Shown here piece after piece: positions 16,760 to 26,457 of a stretch of 36,055 nucleotides of DNA; position 1 is the stretch's first letter, and each line of letters opens with the position of its first letter. Both the position numbers and the translations under genes were made by a program. The stretch spans positions 1-36,055 of the forward strand of contig JBBQAM010000038.1 in the NCBI GenBank assembly GCA_038316335.1, in the 5' to 3' direction. The notes under the pieces were generated by a model that made no database searches, was not told the DNA's origin, and was given only the letters and a program-made list of their open reading frames with translations. The DNA is from JALHST01 sp038316335. Its GTDB lineage: Bacteria; Bacteroidota; Bacteroidia; Flavobacteriales; Flavobacteriaceae.

Positions 16760-16934
16760 ATCATGCGTGTTGTCATTGATTCCTTTAAATTACTTCAATA
16801 TATCTGATTTTCCGGTTCCTTTTTTTATCATGTTAGTACACGCTCACTGAATTTTCTATGATTTTGTCGTGCAACTTTCTGTTTTTCATAAAAGATAGGT
16901 CATAAAACGGAATACCCTGGGTTCTGGGTGCTTT

Positions 16935-17738
16935 CTATATATTGGAGTCTACAAGAATTTTCCAATCCCCTTTATCATCCTTTTTCCATACCAATAGATA
17001 TTTACCGTTGTAAGTCCCAATACATTGGCCAATTTCATAGGCTAGATTTTCAGCGACCATCTCAAGTTTTATGGGCTCTAAGCGTAGTCTATAGTTTTTA
17101 TCGTTCATATATTGATAGTCTTTTGCAATCGAGTCCAAACCAACAATTACAGGTTTATGGTTGAAATAAAGCGCATTTACATGGTACAATTCAGTGACCA
17201 GTTTAGTCGCATTGTGAAGATTGCACAGGGCAATCCATTTTTCCCTTTGTTTATTGATGGTGTTAGCGATTGGTATCGCTTTTTTCGATTCGGAGATAAA
17301 CTCGAACGCTCTTTTTTGTGGATATTGATTGTTCCAGATTATTAAATGTTTGAAGAGTACCTCATTTTCGGTGGTGAAGGCCCCAATTTCATAATCATAG
17401 GTTTTCGTAGCATTGGCAGCAATGCGCTTTATACTATAAACCGTATCAATACTAAAATCGTTTTTACGGTAATAGTCTGAAATGTTCTGAAGGCCACTGA
17501 TCACCTCCCCCGATTCGGCTACTTTGATTGAATTAGTAGCATACACGGTCTTTAGGGAATCTGTAATGCCTTTACTAAGGAAACACGCCCACAAGTGATT
17601 GACATCGGTGCTATCCGAATAGGTTGTTTGACAATTTTGTTCGAATGATACGGGGGTATCCTTCGATTTGGGCCTTTTTGTACCACAGGTAAGCATGACC
17701 AGGAGAATTGTTGCGAAAAGTTTGATGTGGTTATTCAT
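16935..17738 (-). CDS. Lipoprotein with two NTF2-like (SnoaL/DUF4440-type) domains
   Basis: 267 residues. A type II signal peptide is visible: MNNHIKLFATILLVMLTCGT with the lipobox Cys at 18. Two similar alpha+beta segments of about 110 residues follow (roughly 40-145 and 160-267). Each has a helix, a YATNSIKV or YHVNALYF strand, a 'VISGLQNISDYY' or 'VIVGLDSIAKDY' helix, and a terminal hydrophobic sheet; the second ends YLLVWKKDDKGDWKILVDS, typical of DUF4440/SnoaL-like proteins. No catalytic residues can be named. Probably exported and attached to a membrane. First gene of the accessory half; 304 bases separate it from the DUF6090 gene upstream. Confidence 0.68.
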   Translation of the reverse strand: MNNHIKLFATILLVMLTCGTKRPKSKDTPVSFEQNCQTTYSDSTDVNHLWACFLSKGITDSLKTVYATNSIKVAESGEVISGLQNISDYYRKNDFSIDTVYSIKRIAANATKTYDYEIGAFTTENEVLFKHLIIWNNQYPQKRAFEFISESKKAIPIANTINKQREKWIALCNLHNATKLVTELYHVNALYFNHKPVIVGLDSIAKDYQYMNDKNYRLRLEPIKLEMVAENLAYEIGQCIGTYNGKYLLVWKKDDKGDWKILVDSNI

Positions 17739-18042
17739 GGTGTGTTTTAATAATTAGAAAGGGGCTATACCCACAGCGTCCGATTGTTGCGTTCTTCACA
17801 TAATCCTCAAAAGACTTTTTTCAGAATTGTCATATGAATCAGAGGTTTTCTAGAATATTTCGATATCGCTCGTTATGAATTTGGGCTTTTGAGGTCATCG
17901 GGAGATGAGTGGTCTTGTCCGACTGCATTTACAAAACAAGTGAGTATCAAAAAGAATGTTATAGGCGCTTCATCCAGTTTCTTTTATTATCAGGTTTACG
18001 AGTTTTATGTGGCATTCGAACATACTATAATCGCTATATTCC
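17739..18042. other. Intergenic region of 304 bases
   Basis: Short open frames here on the plus strand look non-coding. It holds one copy of a 22-base motif, ATGAGTGGT-N5-CCGACTGC (17905-17926), that recurs at 30037-30058. No hairpin terminator or clear promoter seen. Confidence 0.5.
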
Positions 18043-18771
18043 TTATGATCCTGATATCGATGTATTCAGTTCGTTATTTACTAAATCAAGGACCCGTTCG
18101 GTCTTTAGTAACAAATCGGCTTCCATATTAATCACTTCTTTCCTTCCCTCTTTATAGGCCCTTATCCAAGAAATATAATAGTGATCGGTGAAAAGGCTTT
18201 GATAATCAATGGGGTCGAGTGAACCGTTGGTAAAAATAAAATTTTGGACTACGTGGTTATCAAATTCAGGAAAATCAGCATTTACAGGTTCAAAACTGGC
18301 CAAGGTATTCGGATAAACGGTTTCAAAAAGTGACAGTATTTCATTTTTTAGCACTTTGTTGGTAATAATATAAAATCCGATATTCTTATACCCTTCGTAT
18401 CCGGAATAGGATAAATTCATTGCGATCTTTGGCACCCTTGCCAGGTGAAAGTGTACTTTTATGCTGTCATTGAAGGGGCGTTTATCATAAAGGCTTGCAA
18501 GTACGTATTCACTTGACTTGTCATATAATTTGAGTTCCTTAATATTATCTTCCAGGATTTTAATATTCAGCTCCAGGTTTTCAACCAAATCCCCAAGAAT
18601 TTCCCGTTCCTTGATACGTTCCTTATTTTTTTCATTCCAAGTATTTATCTGTAAGGCGATCAAGATACCGATGACGACAAGGAGAATTTCACCAATGGCA
18701 TATTTAACGTATTGGGTAGTCTTATTTTGGTTAATAAGGTTGTATCTAATTTTTCGAAAAAACTTGATCAT
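18043..18771 (-). CDS. DUF6090 family membrane protein
   Basis: 242 residues. The opening MIKFFRKIRYNLINQNKTTQ, with KYAIGEILLVVIGILIALQI directly after it, and the NTWNEKNKERIKERE helix are diagnostic of DUF6090, a family expanded in Flavobacteriia and of unknown role. One membrane span (about 24-41) leaves a short basic cytoplasmic leader and a 200-residue, largely helical outer domain, with a coiled-coil-prone stretch near 50-80. A decayed second copy lies at 20583-20912. The neighbour downstream is the NTF2-like lipoprotein; DoxX lies upstream on the same strand. Confidence 0.85.
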   Translation of the reverse strand: MIKFFRKIRYNLINQNKTTQYVKYAIGEILLVVIGILIALQINTWNEKNKERIKEREILGDLVENLELNIKILEDNIKELKLYDKSSEYVLASLYDKRPFNDSIKVHFHLARVPKIAMNLSYSGYEGYKNIGFYIITNKVLKNEILSLFETVYPNTLASFEPVNADFPEFDNHVVQNFIFTNGSLDPIDYQSLFTDHYYISWIRAYKEGRKEVINMEADLLLKTERVLDLVNNELNTSISGS

Positions 18772-18883
18772 AGCAGCTAAGGGTATTTCGTGAAAAAGTA
18801 CAACAAGCTGTTATATAGCGCATTGCGTATAAAAATAAGATATTTTTTGGTTGATTGCAGCTCAATATTTACTATTTTCCTGA

Positions 18884-19276
18884 TCATTTTCCTTTTATAG
18901 CGCTCAGTGCAAATGCACCGGCGGCAGCGGTAAAAACAGAATAATCAAAAGCGCCTTTTATTCCCGTTGAAAAGGTCATTGATAAAGCAAAGATGAGTAA
19001 TAGAAATCCGCTTACTTTCGCTACGATTTCTATTTTATATCCTAGTATCAATAAAATCGCCAAAATTATTTCGGCAGCGGTTGCAAGAATGCCAATCGTT
19101 GGGATTAGCGCAACCGGAATCCACGGATTTATGAGCTGGGTGTAGTTTAGGAAATTTTCCCAATTCCCCCAAACGGAAACCTCTTTGCCCCAAACTCCGA
19201 ATCTATCGGCTACGGCAGATAAAAACCCACATGCTAGTGCGAGCCGCAAAAAAAGTTTTATTATTTTATGGTACAT
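18884..19276 (-). CDS. DoxX family membrane protein
   Basis: 130 residues with four membrane spans. The first carries IIKLFLRLALACGFLSAVADRFG, followed by a polar loop (VWGNWENFLNYTQLINPW), then three spans of which the second holds TAAEIILAILLILGY with the family's conserved Glu. Length and order fit the DoxX/DUF417-like group, whose members are membrane partners of oxidoreductases or have no known role. It shares strand and spacing (146 bases) with the serine-hydrolase lipoprotein upstream, so read-through is possible. A second, different DoxX-like gene lies at 26906-27280. Confidence 0.82.
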   Translation of the reverse strand: MYHKIIKLFLRLALACGFLSAVADRFGVWGKEVSVWGNWENFLNYTQLINPWIPVALIPTIGILATAAEIILAILLILGYKIEIVAKVSGFLLLIFALSMTFSTGIKGAFDYSVFTAAAGAFALSAIKGK

Positions 19277-19422
19277 ACTTTCTTGAGTTTGTGTTCGGTA
19301 TTTTACTTGTCATTGGCCAAATGGTTTTCACTGCGTATCGGCTAGGCTTAATTATCTTGACCAACGTAATTTTTAGAGTAGGGGAGTGTAACCACATAGA
19401 TAATGCCTTTCATTTGTGCCCG

Positions 19423-20535
19423 TTATCCTTTCTCGATTGATTTCATCAAATCGAAACATAGTACATCGATCAATCCTTTTATGGGATTATTCGTGGCCCC
19501 AACATTTGTTAAAATAATCACACTTGATTTATTTAAAGGATTCAGGCCCATTGAAGACTTGAAGCCTCCTGTACCCCCATTGTGCCATAAAAATGCATCC
19601 TTGGTTTTATTTTTTATAATGTGCCAACCGATCGACACATCGGTATTTTCAGTAACCGTGAATGTTTTTTTGGTCATGGCCGCTAGTTCGTTATTCAAGG
19701 CATTAAAATTCCATTGGGCATATTTAGACAAGTCACTGACATTGGAAAGAATTGCTCCGGCTCCATTCATTTCTGCCAGATCCCAATATGCTGTTGGTTT
19801 TCCTTTCCAATTATATCCCGTAACTAATCGACCCTTTATCTTGGATCTTATGGTAGTTGTTTTGCCCATTCCTATGGGCTTGAGTATCTCATCCTGTAAT
19901 AAGCCTTCGTAATCTTTAGAGGTTATTTGCCGCAACGTGTAGCCTAACAAGGCTACGCCTACATTTGAATATTGATATTTTTCTCCAGGTTTACTCTCTA
20001 AATCGACTTTTTCGGAAAGATACTGCACAAATTTTTCCTTGTCATATGCTTTATATGGATTACTAATATCCGCAGAAAATATACTAACGTTTAAATCGCC
20101 TGGAAGGCCTGAAGTGTGATTGGCCAATTGCAGGAAGCTAATTTCAGGGTTTCCTTTAATTTTAAAGTCCAAATACGGATTTATAGGTTCATTCAAACTC
20201 TTTATCCGATTCGCGTTAATTAGGTTGAGTAATAGATGTGCCGTGAACACCTTGGTCAGTGAACCGATCTCAAAGAAACTTTCAGAATTTTCCGATTTTC
20301 TCAACGTGTCGTTCTCCCGCTTTAATCCGAAAAATTTTACTTCCTTATCGTCTATGAGCGCAATCGCAAATTCGGAATGATTTGGAAAATTGCGCAGTGT
20401 ATTCGTTATTAACTTGGTTTGTTCAGGAGCGAGGTCATTCGTTTTTAGGGAATCACCCATAGATGCGGGGGGAATTGTTCGTGTCGAGGAACAGCTAGCT
20501 AATAGTAATACGGATATAACTAAAATATTTTTCAT
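19423..20535 (-). CDS. Serine hydrolase lipoprotein, class C beta-lactamase/DD-peptidase fold
   Basis: 370 residues. The N-terminus MKNILVISVLLLASCSS is a lipoprotein signal with Cys at 15. Active-site elements are complete: S92-L-T-K95, Y189-S-N191 and H318-N-G-G in place of KTG. The LANHTSGLPGDL block is characteristic of the PF00144 group. Members include AmpC, D-aminopeptidases and esterases, and the substrate cannot be read from sequence. Probably periplasmic or outer-membrane bound. Standard length, no sign of decay. The DUF6090 remnant lies 47 bases upstream on the same strand. Confidence 0.87.
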   Translation of the reverse strand: MKNILVISVLLLASCSSTRTIPPASMGDSLKTNDLAPEQTKLITNTLRNFPNHSEFAIALIDDKEVKFFGLKRENDTLRKSENSESFFEIGSLTKVFTAHLLLNLINANRIKSLNEPINPYLDFKIKGNPEISFLQLANHTSGLPGDLNVSIFSADISNPYKAYDKEKFVQYLSEKVDLESKPGEKYQYSNVGVALLGYTLRQITSKDYEGLLQDEILKPIGMGKTTTIRSKIKGRLVTGYNWKGKPTAYWDLAEMNGAGAILSNVSDLSKYAQWNFNALNNELAAMTKKTFTVTENTDVSIGWHIIKNKTKDAFLWHNGGTGGFKSSMGLNPLNKSSVIILTNVGATNNPIKGLIDVLCFDLMKSIEKG

Positions 20536-20582
20536 TGGTTTCTTTATTTTATGGAACCCTAATGGCCCTATATAAACTCGCG

Positions 20583-20912
20583 TTAATTTTCTAACCGCTT
20601 TAATTCATTCACTATTTTATCTGCAACTGATTTTGTTTTATCGAGCATGTCTTTCGGATATAGGTTAAAGTTTTTTCTTTCTGCCGTAATATACGTTAGG
20701 TTGTTGATGAATTCAGTATCTAATTTGATGGCGTCAAAATTATTGGGAACTTTGAAATCTACATTTTCAAGCGTGAATAATCTTTGGTTAAAAAAGGCGA
20801 TTAAAATCCCTATAACTACCAGCAGAATCTCGCCGAAAGCACACATCAGATATTTGCTGAACTTGTTATTGGTCAAGGTTTCTTGGCGTATGGTTTTAAA
20901 GAATTTTATTAT
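20583..20912 (-). pseudogene. DUF6090 remnant with lost start codon and internal deletion
   Basis: In frame from 20912 the translation reads IKFFKTIRQETLTNNKFSKY and continues into CAFGEILLVVIGILIAF, matching the DUF6090 leader and membrane span. The codon expected to be the ATG start is ATA at 20910-20912, and a stop (TAA) lies two codons further up. After the span the protein jumps within a few residues to a C-terminal-like segment (DFKVPNNFDAIKLDTEFINN to IVNELKRLEN), so most of the usual outer domain is missing. The first usable start codon is TTG 20876 (97 residues), which would cut into the leader. Either a decayed gene or a shortened product read from a weak start; I favour decay. Confidence 0.65.
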
Positions 20913-21401
20913 GGTTTAATAGTTGGTTGGCATGGCTCTTGTGATGGCCGTCTTGCTCAACCGGCCTAGGTCTTTCGATTTTACACCTTACACACCTTTT
21001 GATTCAGCCATTTTTCGCGGATTGATTTGCCATTTATTTTGTGGCCAAAATCCATTCACTCACTATTGTTGTTAACTGGGTTTTTCCGTTTTCAATGTCC
21101 GCTCAATTTTTGAATGCTGCAACCGCTCGATCATGTTACTTCCAAAATAAAAGATTTGAATCGGCCTGAAAGATTTTATCCTAAGGGATTTGGTCGTCTT
21201 TTTAATATTGTCAGGAACAGAATAGTATATATAGTCACTTTTCAGCGAAAATAAAATTGTAAGATATTTTCGAAAATACCTACTACAAATTATAACCGTT
21301 CCCTAGCCCACAAAGGCCACTTTTAAAATTCTATAGGTTTCGAGCACCTGGCAATACTATTTGGAGGCGGCAAATCAGCTATAAAAGGAATCTGCATGTA
21401 A
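20913..21401. other. Intergenic region of about 490 bases, possible unrecognised remnant
   Basis: No recognised gene. On the minus strand 21302-21072 is open for 76 codons, bounded by TAG upstream and TAA downstream, with coding-like composition (for example SLRIKSFRPIQIFYFG, then MIERLQHSKIERTLK), but it has no start near its beginning and matches no family I know. No clear terminator or promoter. Confidence 0.4.
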
Positions 21402-21944
21402 TTACTGGGTACTAAATTTCCCTTCGGTAATTTCAATTATGTTTCCATCCTGATCCATTAGTTTCCCTTGAAAAGTACCACGTATTGCCTTGGCATCCGG
21501 CGTATGTATGGCAGTTAAGGCATCAATTGATTCGATGGTGACGGTAAACGGGGTTCCCGTTTTTTTAACCTCGTACATTTTCGTGCCATTCATAATTCCT
21601 GCTCCATTTTTAGAAGTGCCCTTTATGGTATAGGTTCCAATATTTTCAACATTATCGATGGTAATCGAGATGATTCCTGTGGGGATCTTGCCCCAAATAT
21701 TCACTTCTTTTTTAGTAGGTGCAAACAGGATCATGGTGCCTGGGTAGGCTGCTTGCAGTGGAACGCCATCTACTTTGCAGGTTAAATATCCACCATCGGC
21801 CTGTTCAGTGCCTGATTTCTGGGTTTCAGCTACGATTTCGACAATGGGGTCATTTTGCCGTGCCGCTTCGAGGGTACTGTAGTTATTGAAAATACTTGGG
21901 ATAAGCACCAAGAGGAACGAGGGGGTGATAGATGCGATTTTCAT
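21402..21944 (-). CDS. Secreted DUF6252-like protein
   Basis: 180 residues. The first 28 residues (MKIASITPSFLLVLIPSIFN and on) look like a weakly basic signal peptide with no lipobox. The mature part is rich in beta strands: GGYLTCKVDGVPLQAA, then TGIISITIDNVENIGTYTI, and a C-terminal GTFQGKLMDQDGNIIEITEG-type strand ending KFSTQ. This order resembles the DUF6252 family of small Bacteroidota extracytoplasmic proteins; I assign it with moderate confidence only. It stands alone, with 283 bases upstream that I cannot assign. No catalytic residues are apparent. Confidence 0.6.
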   Translation of the reverse strand: MKIASITPSFLLVLIPSIFNNYSTLEAARQNDPIVEIVAETQKSGTEQADGGYLTCKVDGVPLQAAYPGTMILFAPTKKEVNIWGKIPTGIISITIDNVENIGTYTIKGTSKNGAGIMNGTKMYEVKKTGTPFTVTIESIDALTAIHTPDAKAIRGTFQGKLMDQDGNIIEITEGKFSTQ

Positions 21945-22227
21945 GGGCTGACAATGCTATTTTTCAAGTCTAAATATACTATTTTTTAGGGTCGAGGGAA
22001 TTAAAATATGTGATATTTAGCGCATAAAGAATACGAGAAGATACGTAGGTAACCAGAGGTATTCGGCATAAGGTTGTGGTCAGGGTATGGCCGTGAATGT
22101 GGGGTGCCGGGTTTTTAAACCGTACAGATGATTTTGCATGCAATAAAGTGCGCTATATTTTCCAAAAACGATTGTTTGTTTTGTGAGTAGGCGGCTGAAA
22201 TAGGTACCCTAGTGGAAGGCTATTTTT

Positions 22228-22947
22228 TTAGCGAAGGACATTTAATTGATATACCCAATAGTAGGTGTTTGCTTTCAATACCCATTGTTTATTTAATTCC
22301 TCTAGATAGTTAACTAGCATGTGATAGGGATCGACCCTATTAAATTTTTCAAACAATGATTCATAAATAATCGAATCGCCTAACATCGTATGTGCTAAAT
22401 TATTTGCACTAATGGGGAACTTGATCTGATCTATTTTAGAATTTATCTTTTTAAAATCAGCGGTATCGTCAAAATTTGTTTGATAGTCATAGTTTGAAGG
22501 TATTTCTTCCAATTTAATATCAAAATGGGCTAAAACATCCTCTAGAAGCACCTTGAAATCATAGATCAGTATAATTGCTTGGTTATGGCAAACCCTTCGA
22601 AGTTCTTCTATTAAGACATTCGATTTTGCATAAAACAAGGAGCCTGCAAAAGTAACAAGGTCAATAATGGTATTTGGCAAGGGAATTGAATATCCCGCAC
22701 CTTGAAGAAAGGTTATCTTTTCATGTGAATTTGTCTTTTTCAACATGGCTTCACTAGGATCAACACCATAAATATATGTGCAATACGATGTTAATACAAC
22801 GGTTGAAACACCTGTACCACAACCAAGATCCAACCCGTTTTCAAATTTCGCATCGATGGGTAGGCTTTCCTTTAAGATCAGTTCATGAAGGGGTGGTCGG
22901 TATGCCGCATAATGAATAGCAGTAATTTTTGTATATTTTTCTTCCAT
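22228..22947 (-). CDS. Class I SAM-dependent methyltransferase
   Basis: 239 residues, soluble. Motif I GLDLGCGTGVSTVV (about 38-51), acidic end of strand 2 in IYGVDPSEAML (about 59-69), FLQGAGYSIPLPN (motif II region) and DLVTFAGSLFYA (motif III region). The fold is the Methyltransf_11/25 type. The C-terminal third (from about 130) is helical and specific to this protein, so no substrate can be assigned. Neighbours on the same strand are separated by more than 140 bases on each side, and nothing around it suggests a pathway. Confidence 0.82.
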   Translation of the reverse strand: MEEKYTKITAIHYAAYRPPLHELILKESLPIDAKFENGLDLGCGTGVSTVVLTSYCTYIYGVDPSEAMLKKTNSHEKITFLQGAGYSIPLPNTIIDLVTFAGSLFYAKSNVLIEELRRVCHNQAIILIYDFKVLLEDVLAHFDIKLEEIPSNYDYQTNFDDTADFKKINSKIDQIKFPISANNLAHTMLGDSIIYESLFEKFNRVDPYHMLVNYLEELNKQWVLKANTYYWVYQLNVLR

Positions 22948-23089
22948 TTAAAGAAAGGTGTTCTGTGCTCAATATATTCATTTAAAACGATACGGCCCAT
23001 CTGCTTTTTAGTATCTATGCACTAGAATACACATCTCTTACCTGCAAAGTTGGGTACTGTTTAATAACCCACTATGTAGTTCCGAGCTG

Positions 23090-25117
23090 CTACCAAACCG
23101 ATATACGATCCTGTTCGGGCACATACATTTTATCCCCAGGTTGAATATCGAAAGCTGGGTAGAAAGCTGGGGTATTCATCAGCGGACCATTCACTCGCCA
23201 CATTGGCGGGGAATGCGGATTATTATTGATCCACAGACGCAGATATTCATCCTTCATTTTAACTCTCCAAATCCTGGCTACTGATAAAAAGAAACGTTGG
23301 TCAGGGGTAAAACCACCAATTTTTGTAGTATCCTGGCCTTCAGGGGTCATTTTAAAAGCATCATAGGCAACCGCTACTCCGCTGACATCCGCCGTATTTT
23401 CCCCCACCGTCATGGCCCCCTTGATATGCAGGGTATCCAATACGGTAAATGTGCTATAGAGGTCGATAACCTGCTGAGTCCTTGCCTTAAACTTTTCGTA
23501 ATCCTCCTTTGTCCACCAGTTTTTCACATTGCCATCCTTATCGAACTGTGCGCCTTGATCATCAAATGTATGGGTTAGCTCATGCCCAATGACCATACCG
23601 ATACCGCCATAGTTCAGGGCGTCATCTGCTTCGTTATCAAAATACGGGGGCTGTAAAATACCTGCGGGAAATACGATTTCATTCCCTGAAGGGTTATTAT
23701 AAGCAGTAACGGTGGAAGGCGTTGTGAACCATTCACTTTTGTCTACTGGTTGTCCTAATTTGGCCAATTCTTCTTGATATTCTGCTCCCGAAGCTGCAAG
23801 GATATTCGCAAAATAATTATCACGTGCGATTGAAACATTATCGTAGTTTTTCCAGATATCCGGATAGCCTATTTTCTTGGTGATGGCGGCCAGCTTTTCT
23901 TTGGCCTTTTGTTTGGTACTATCACTCATCCATTCTAACATATCGATTCTTGCGTCATATGCTTTTTGCAAGTTGTTCACCAGGTCTAGCATCCGCTTCT
24001 TGGCAGATTCGGGAAAATATTTCTTCACATAAAGCTGTCCCAAGGCATCGCCTAGTAAATTATCAACCGTACTGGCCATGCTCTCACCGCGTGATTTTTG
24101 AACGGCTTGCCCAGAAAGTACTTTGGTGAATTCGAATTGTGCATCCACAAAGGGCTTACTCAGGTTTCCGGCATACGTACGCATAGAATTTGCTGTCAAA
24201 TAAATTTTCCAGTCCGTAAGGGGTATCGATGGTAAGAGTTGATTCAACTTTTCATAATAAGCAGGTTGGCCAACATCGATAGAATCCGTTTGGGCTCCGA
24301 GGTCAAGCAGTAACTGCTGCCATCCAATAACCGGTTGCTGTTTCTCAAGATCGGTCACCGCCAACATATTGTAATTGGCTTTAACATCCCGAAGTTCAAC
24401 TCGGGTTCTGTGTGAAGCTGCAAGTTGTTTGTCGATGTCGTACACCACCGCTGCATTTTTTGCCGCAACGGTAGCATCGGTACCGGTCAGTTCAAATAGG
24501 GTAGTCATGTATTTTTTATATGCGTCCTGTATGCCGAGCGTGGAAGGGTCGGTTTTAAAATAATAGTCCCTGTCGGGCAGGCCGAGCCCGGTCTGATAGG
24601 TATGTAAAATATTCATACTGCTGTTTTTGTCATCGGGCCCAATTCTAAAGCGCACGAGGGACGTATTATTAACTTTTGATTCCGCGGCAATGAACTTCAT
24701 TAAAGAAGGGATGTCCTCGATTGTTTCAATGCGCGCGCGTATTGGCTCGATAGGTTTAAATCCTTTTTGTTCTATAGTAGCAGTATCCATACCCGAGGCA
24801 TAAAAGTCCCCAACTTTTTGCTCAATGCTGCCCAGAGGATTATTATTTTTTGAGATACTGTCCAGCAAACCCTGTAGGCGCATCCTTTGGGGGTAATTCA
24901 TAAACATATAGGTACCTACTCCTGCCTGGGTCGAAGGTATTTTGACGGAATCATACCAAATGCCATTCACATACCGGAAAAAATTATCCCCGGGTCGGAG
25001 TGTAGGGTCTATCCCCGTTATCTGTACATTTTTATCTTCCCGCTGTTTTGTGCATGCCACTAGGGAGAGAAGTGCTAGAAAAACGATACTAAGATTTTTC
25101 ATTGATAGGATATTCAT
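23090..25117 (-). CDS. M13 family zinc metallopeptidase lipoprotein (neprilysin/PepO-like)
   Basis: 675 residues, full length. A lipoprotein signal is visible (MKNLSIVFLALLSLVACTKQ, Cys at 22 from the first ATG). An alternative ATG at 25102 would remove five residues and leave a cleaner signal. An N-terminal helical domain begins GIDPTLRPGDNFFRYVNG, the typical M13 start. Catalytic elements: HELTH at 512-516, the downstream zinc-ligand Glu in GENTADVSG (about 573), and the C-terminal block NPHSPPMWRVNGPLMNTPAF. Members cut oligopeptides outside the cytoplasm; placement in the periplasm or outer membrane is inferred from the signal. Single gene, with 280 bases of unassigned sequence upstream. 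Confidence 0.94.
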   Translation of the reverse strand: MNILSMKNLSIVFLALLSLVACTKQREDKNVQITGIDPTLRPGDNFFRYVNGIWYDSVKIPSTQAGVGTYMFMNYPQRMRLQGLLDSISKNNNPLGSIEQKVGDFYASGMDTATIEQKGFKPIEPIRARIETIEDIPSLMKFIAAESKVNNTSLVRFRIGPDDKNSSMNILHTYQTGLGLPDRDYYFKTDPSTLGIQDAYKKYMTTLFELTGTDATVAAKNAAVVYDIDKQLAASHRTRVELRDVKANYNMLAVTDLEKQQPVIGWQQLLLDLGAQTDSIDVGQPAYYEKLNQLLPSIPLTDWKIYLTANSMRTYAGNLSKPFVDAQFEFTKVLSGQAVQKSRGESMASTVDNLLGDALGQLYVKKYFPESAKKRMLDLVNNLQKAYDARIDMLEWMSDSTKQKAKEKLAAITKKIGYPDIWKNYDNVSIARDNYFANILAASGAEYQEELAKLGQPVDKSEWFTTPSTVTAYNNPSGNEIVFPAGILQPPYFDNEADDALNYGGIGMVIGHELTHTFDDQGAQFDKDGNVKNWWTKEDYEKFKARTQQVIDLYSTFTVLDTLHIKGAMTVGENTADVSGVAVAYDAFKMTPEGQDTTKIGGFTPDQRFFLSVARIWRVKMKDEYLRLWINNNPHSPPMWRVNGPLMNTPAFYPAFDIQPGDKMYVPEQDRISVW

Positions 25118-25397
25118 TTTAAAGATGGGTTTGTGAACTGATTGAGCTACGTATTCTTACTATGGCATGTTATTAATATTCATTTTTTACCTACAGCAAT
25201 ACTCCCAGTCAGAAAAGTCTGTTTTTTTATGAGGTATGCATACATTTGGGCTATGAAAGCGTAATGATTCCTGATAACTAATGGGACCGTTAGGTTTTTC
25301 GATTTAGAAATTCAGCTATAAAAGTAATAATTTAATGTTTAGGCTAAAGAGCGCTAAGAATTAAAGCCAATTTTGTAGGAAATTATTGTTTGGCGTT

Positions 25398-26225
25398 CTA
25401 AATTAAAAGTTTGGAGCGAATACTCCAGATAATTAAAGAAGGAATATCATTTTGAATATAATGTCTCGATTGCGGAACCATTTTATGAATTGCATTGGGC
25501 ATTGATTTTAGCCATAAATTATGCGATTCTTCTTTAACTTTTAACTCCTCTATGCTGCATGGAAATTCAGGATTAATCCTAGTTGCCGTAAATAAAACGA
25601 TAGGAATTTTTGAATTTAGTTTTATACTGTCAGAAATTGCAGCAGCTTGATTTACATATTTAAGTTCTTCTTTTTGCGCTTGGTTGAATTCAGGAAGATA
25701 CTGTTGAAGTGCTTTTTCCCGTTTCTGCCACATCGAATCAGGCACTCTTGATTTTAAAATTTCCTCGTTGTAACCAGGGTCTATAAAAATTATTGCTTTT
25801 AGATCCTTTGGGTAGAGAAAAGCATACTCCTTTACAATTTGGCAACCAAGGGAATGCCCGACAAGGATAAATGGTGTAGCTACCTTGGTGGCGCGAATCA
25901 ATTTGTTTAACTCATTGGTAATCGAAAGCAAGTCTTTTTTTTCATTATTGTAGGGCGACTTTCCTAGGCCTGAGCGGTCATAACTTAACGTTAATGCGAA
26001 GGTAGAAACACTGTCCTGCACAAGCTGCCAGGTAGAATAATCTTCTCCAAGTCCTGATACAAAAACTACTGGAACTTTGCCTTTTCCTTGTCGATGGTAA
26101 AAAATCTTAGATTTTTTTATAATTACAAAATCATCAACCGTGTCTTCCATGTTAATGACTTGTGTATAGCCCTTACAAGAAAACAACGAATGCAATAATA
26201 CGAATATTAAAAGAACACTTTTCAT
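25398..26225 (-). CDS. Alpha/beta hydrolase lipoprotein
   Basis: 275 residues from ATG 26225 (MKSVLLIFVLLHSLFSCKG), which yields a clean type II signal with Cys at 17; the frame open to 26273 would spoil it. Fold markers: VVFVSGLGEDYSTW (oxyanion-hole loop), LSYDRSGLGKSPY, and the nucleophile elbow VGHSLGCQ. A late acidic residue lies in PEFPCSIEELK, and SRHYIQND near the end gives the catalytic His. Substrate unknown; relatives include lipases and esterases. 232 unassigned bases separate it from the VOC operon downstream. Confidence 0.82.
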   Translation of the reverse strand: MKSVLLIFVLLHSLFSCKGYTQVINMEDTVDDFVIIKKSKIFYHRQGKGKVPVVFVSGLGEDYSTWQLVQDSVSTFALTLSYDRSGLGKSPYNNEKKDLLSITNELNKLIRATKVATPFILVGHSLGCQIVKEYAFLYPKDLKAIIFIDPGYNEEILKSRVPDSMWQKREKALQQYLPEFNQAQKEELKYVNQAAAISDSIKLNSKIPIVLFTATRINPEFPCSIEELKVKEESHNLWLKSMPNAIHKMVPQSRHYIQNDIPSLIIWSIRSKLLI

Positions 26226-26457
26226 GACAATGTTTCTTACCTGACGAGTGATACTTTTAAATGTTACATACAATCAATTGGTTTTTTCAGGAAGCAAAAT
26301 GTAAAATTGTAGACATAGGTTCGTGTATGTTCGTTTGATTGGTCTAGCGACGAATACATCTAAAATGGCATGAAAAGCTTCCGGTAATTTTTGGGATTCG
26401 TAGTTAGGGGTGAGGATCAGTTAATTTGTTGGGTGCTGGTAGTTGGTCCTATTTCGT

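Noticed and set aside
17889..18157. Two overlapping plus-strand frames of about 80 codons
   Set aside because: Both run into the antisense of DUF6090, neither has a ribosome site, and two frames being open together suggests chance.
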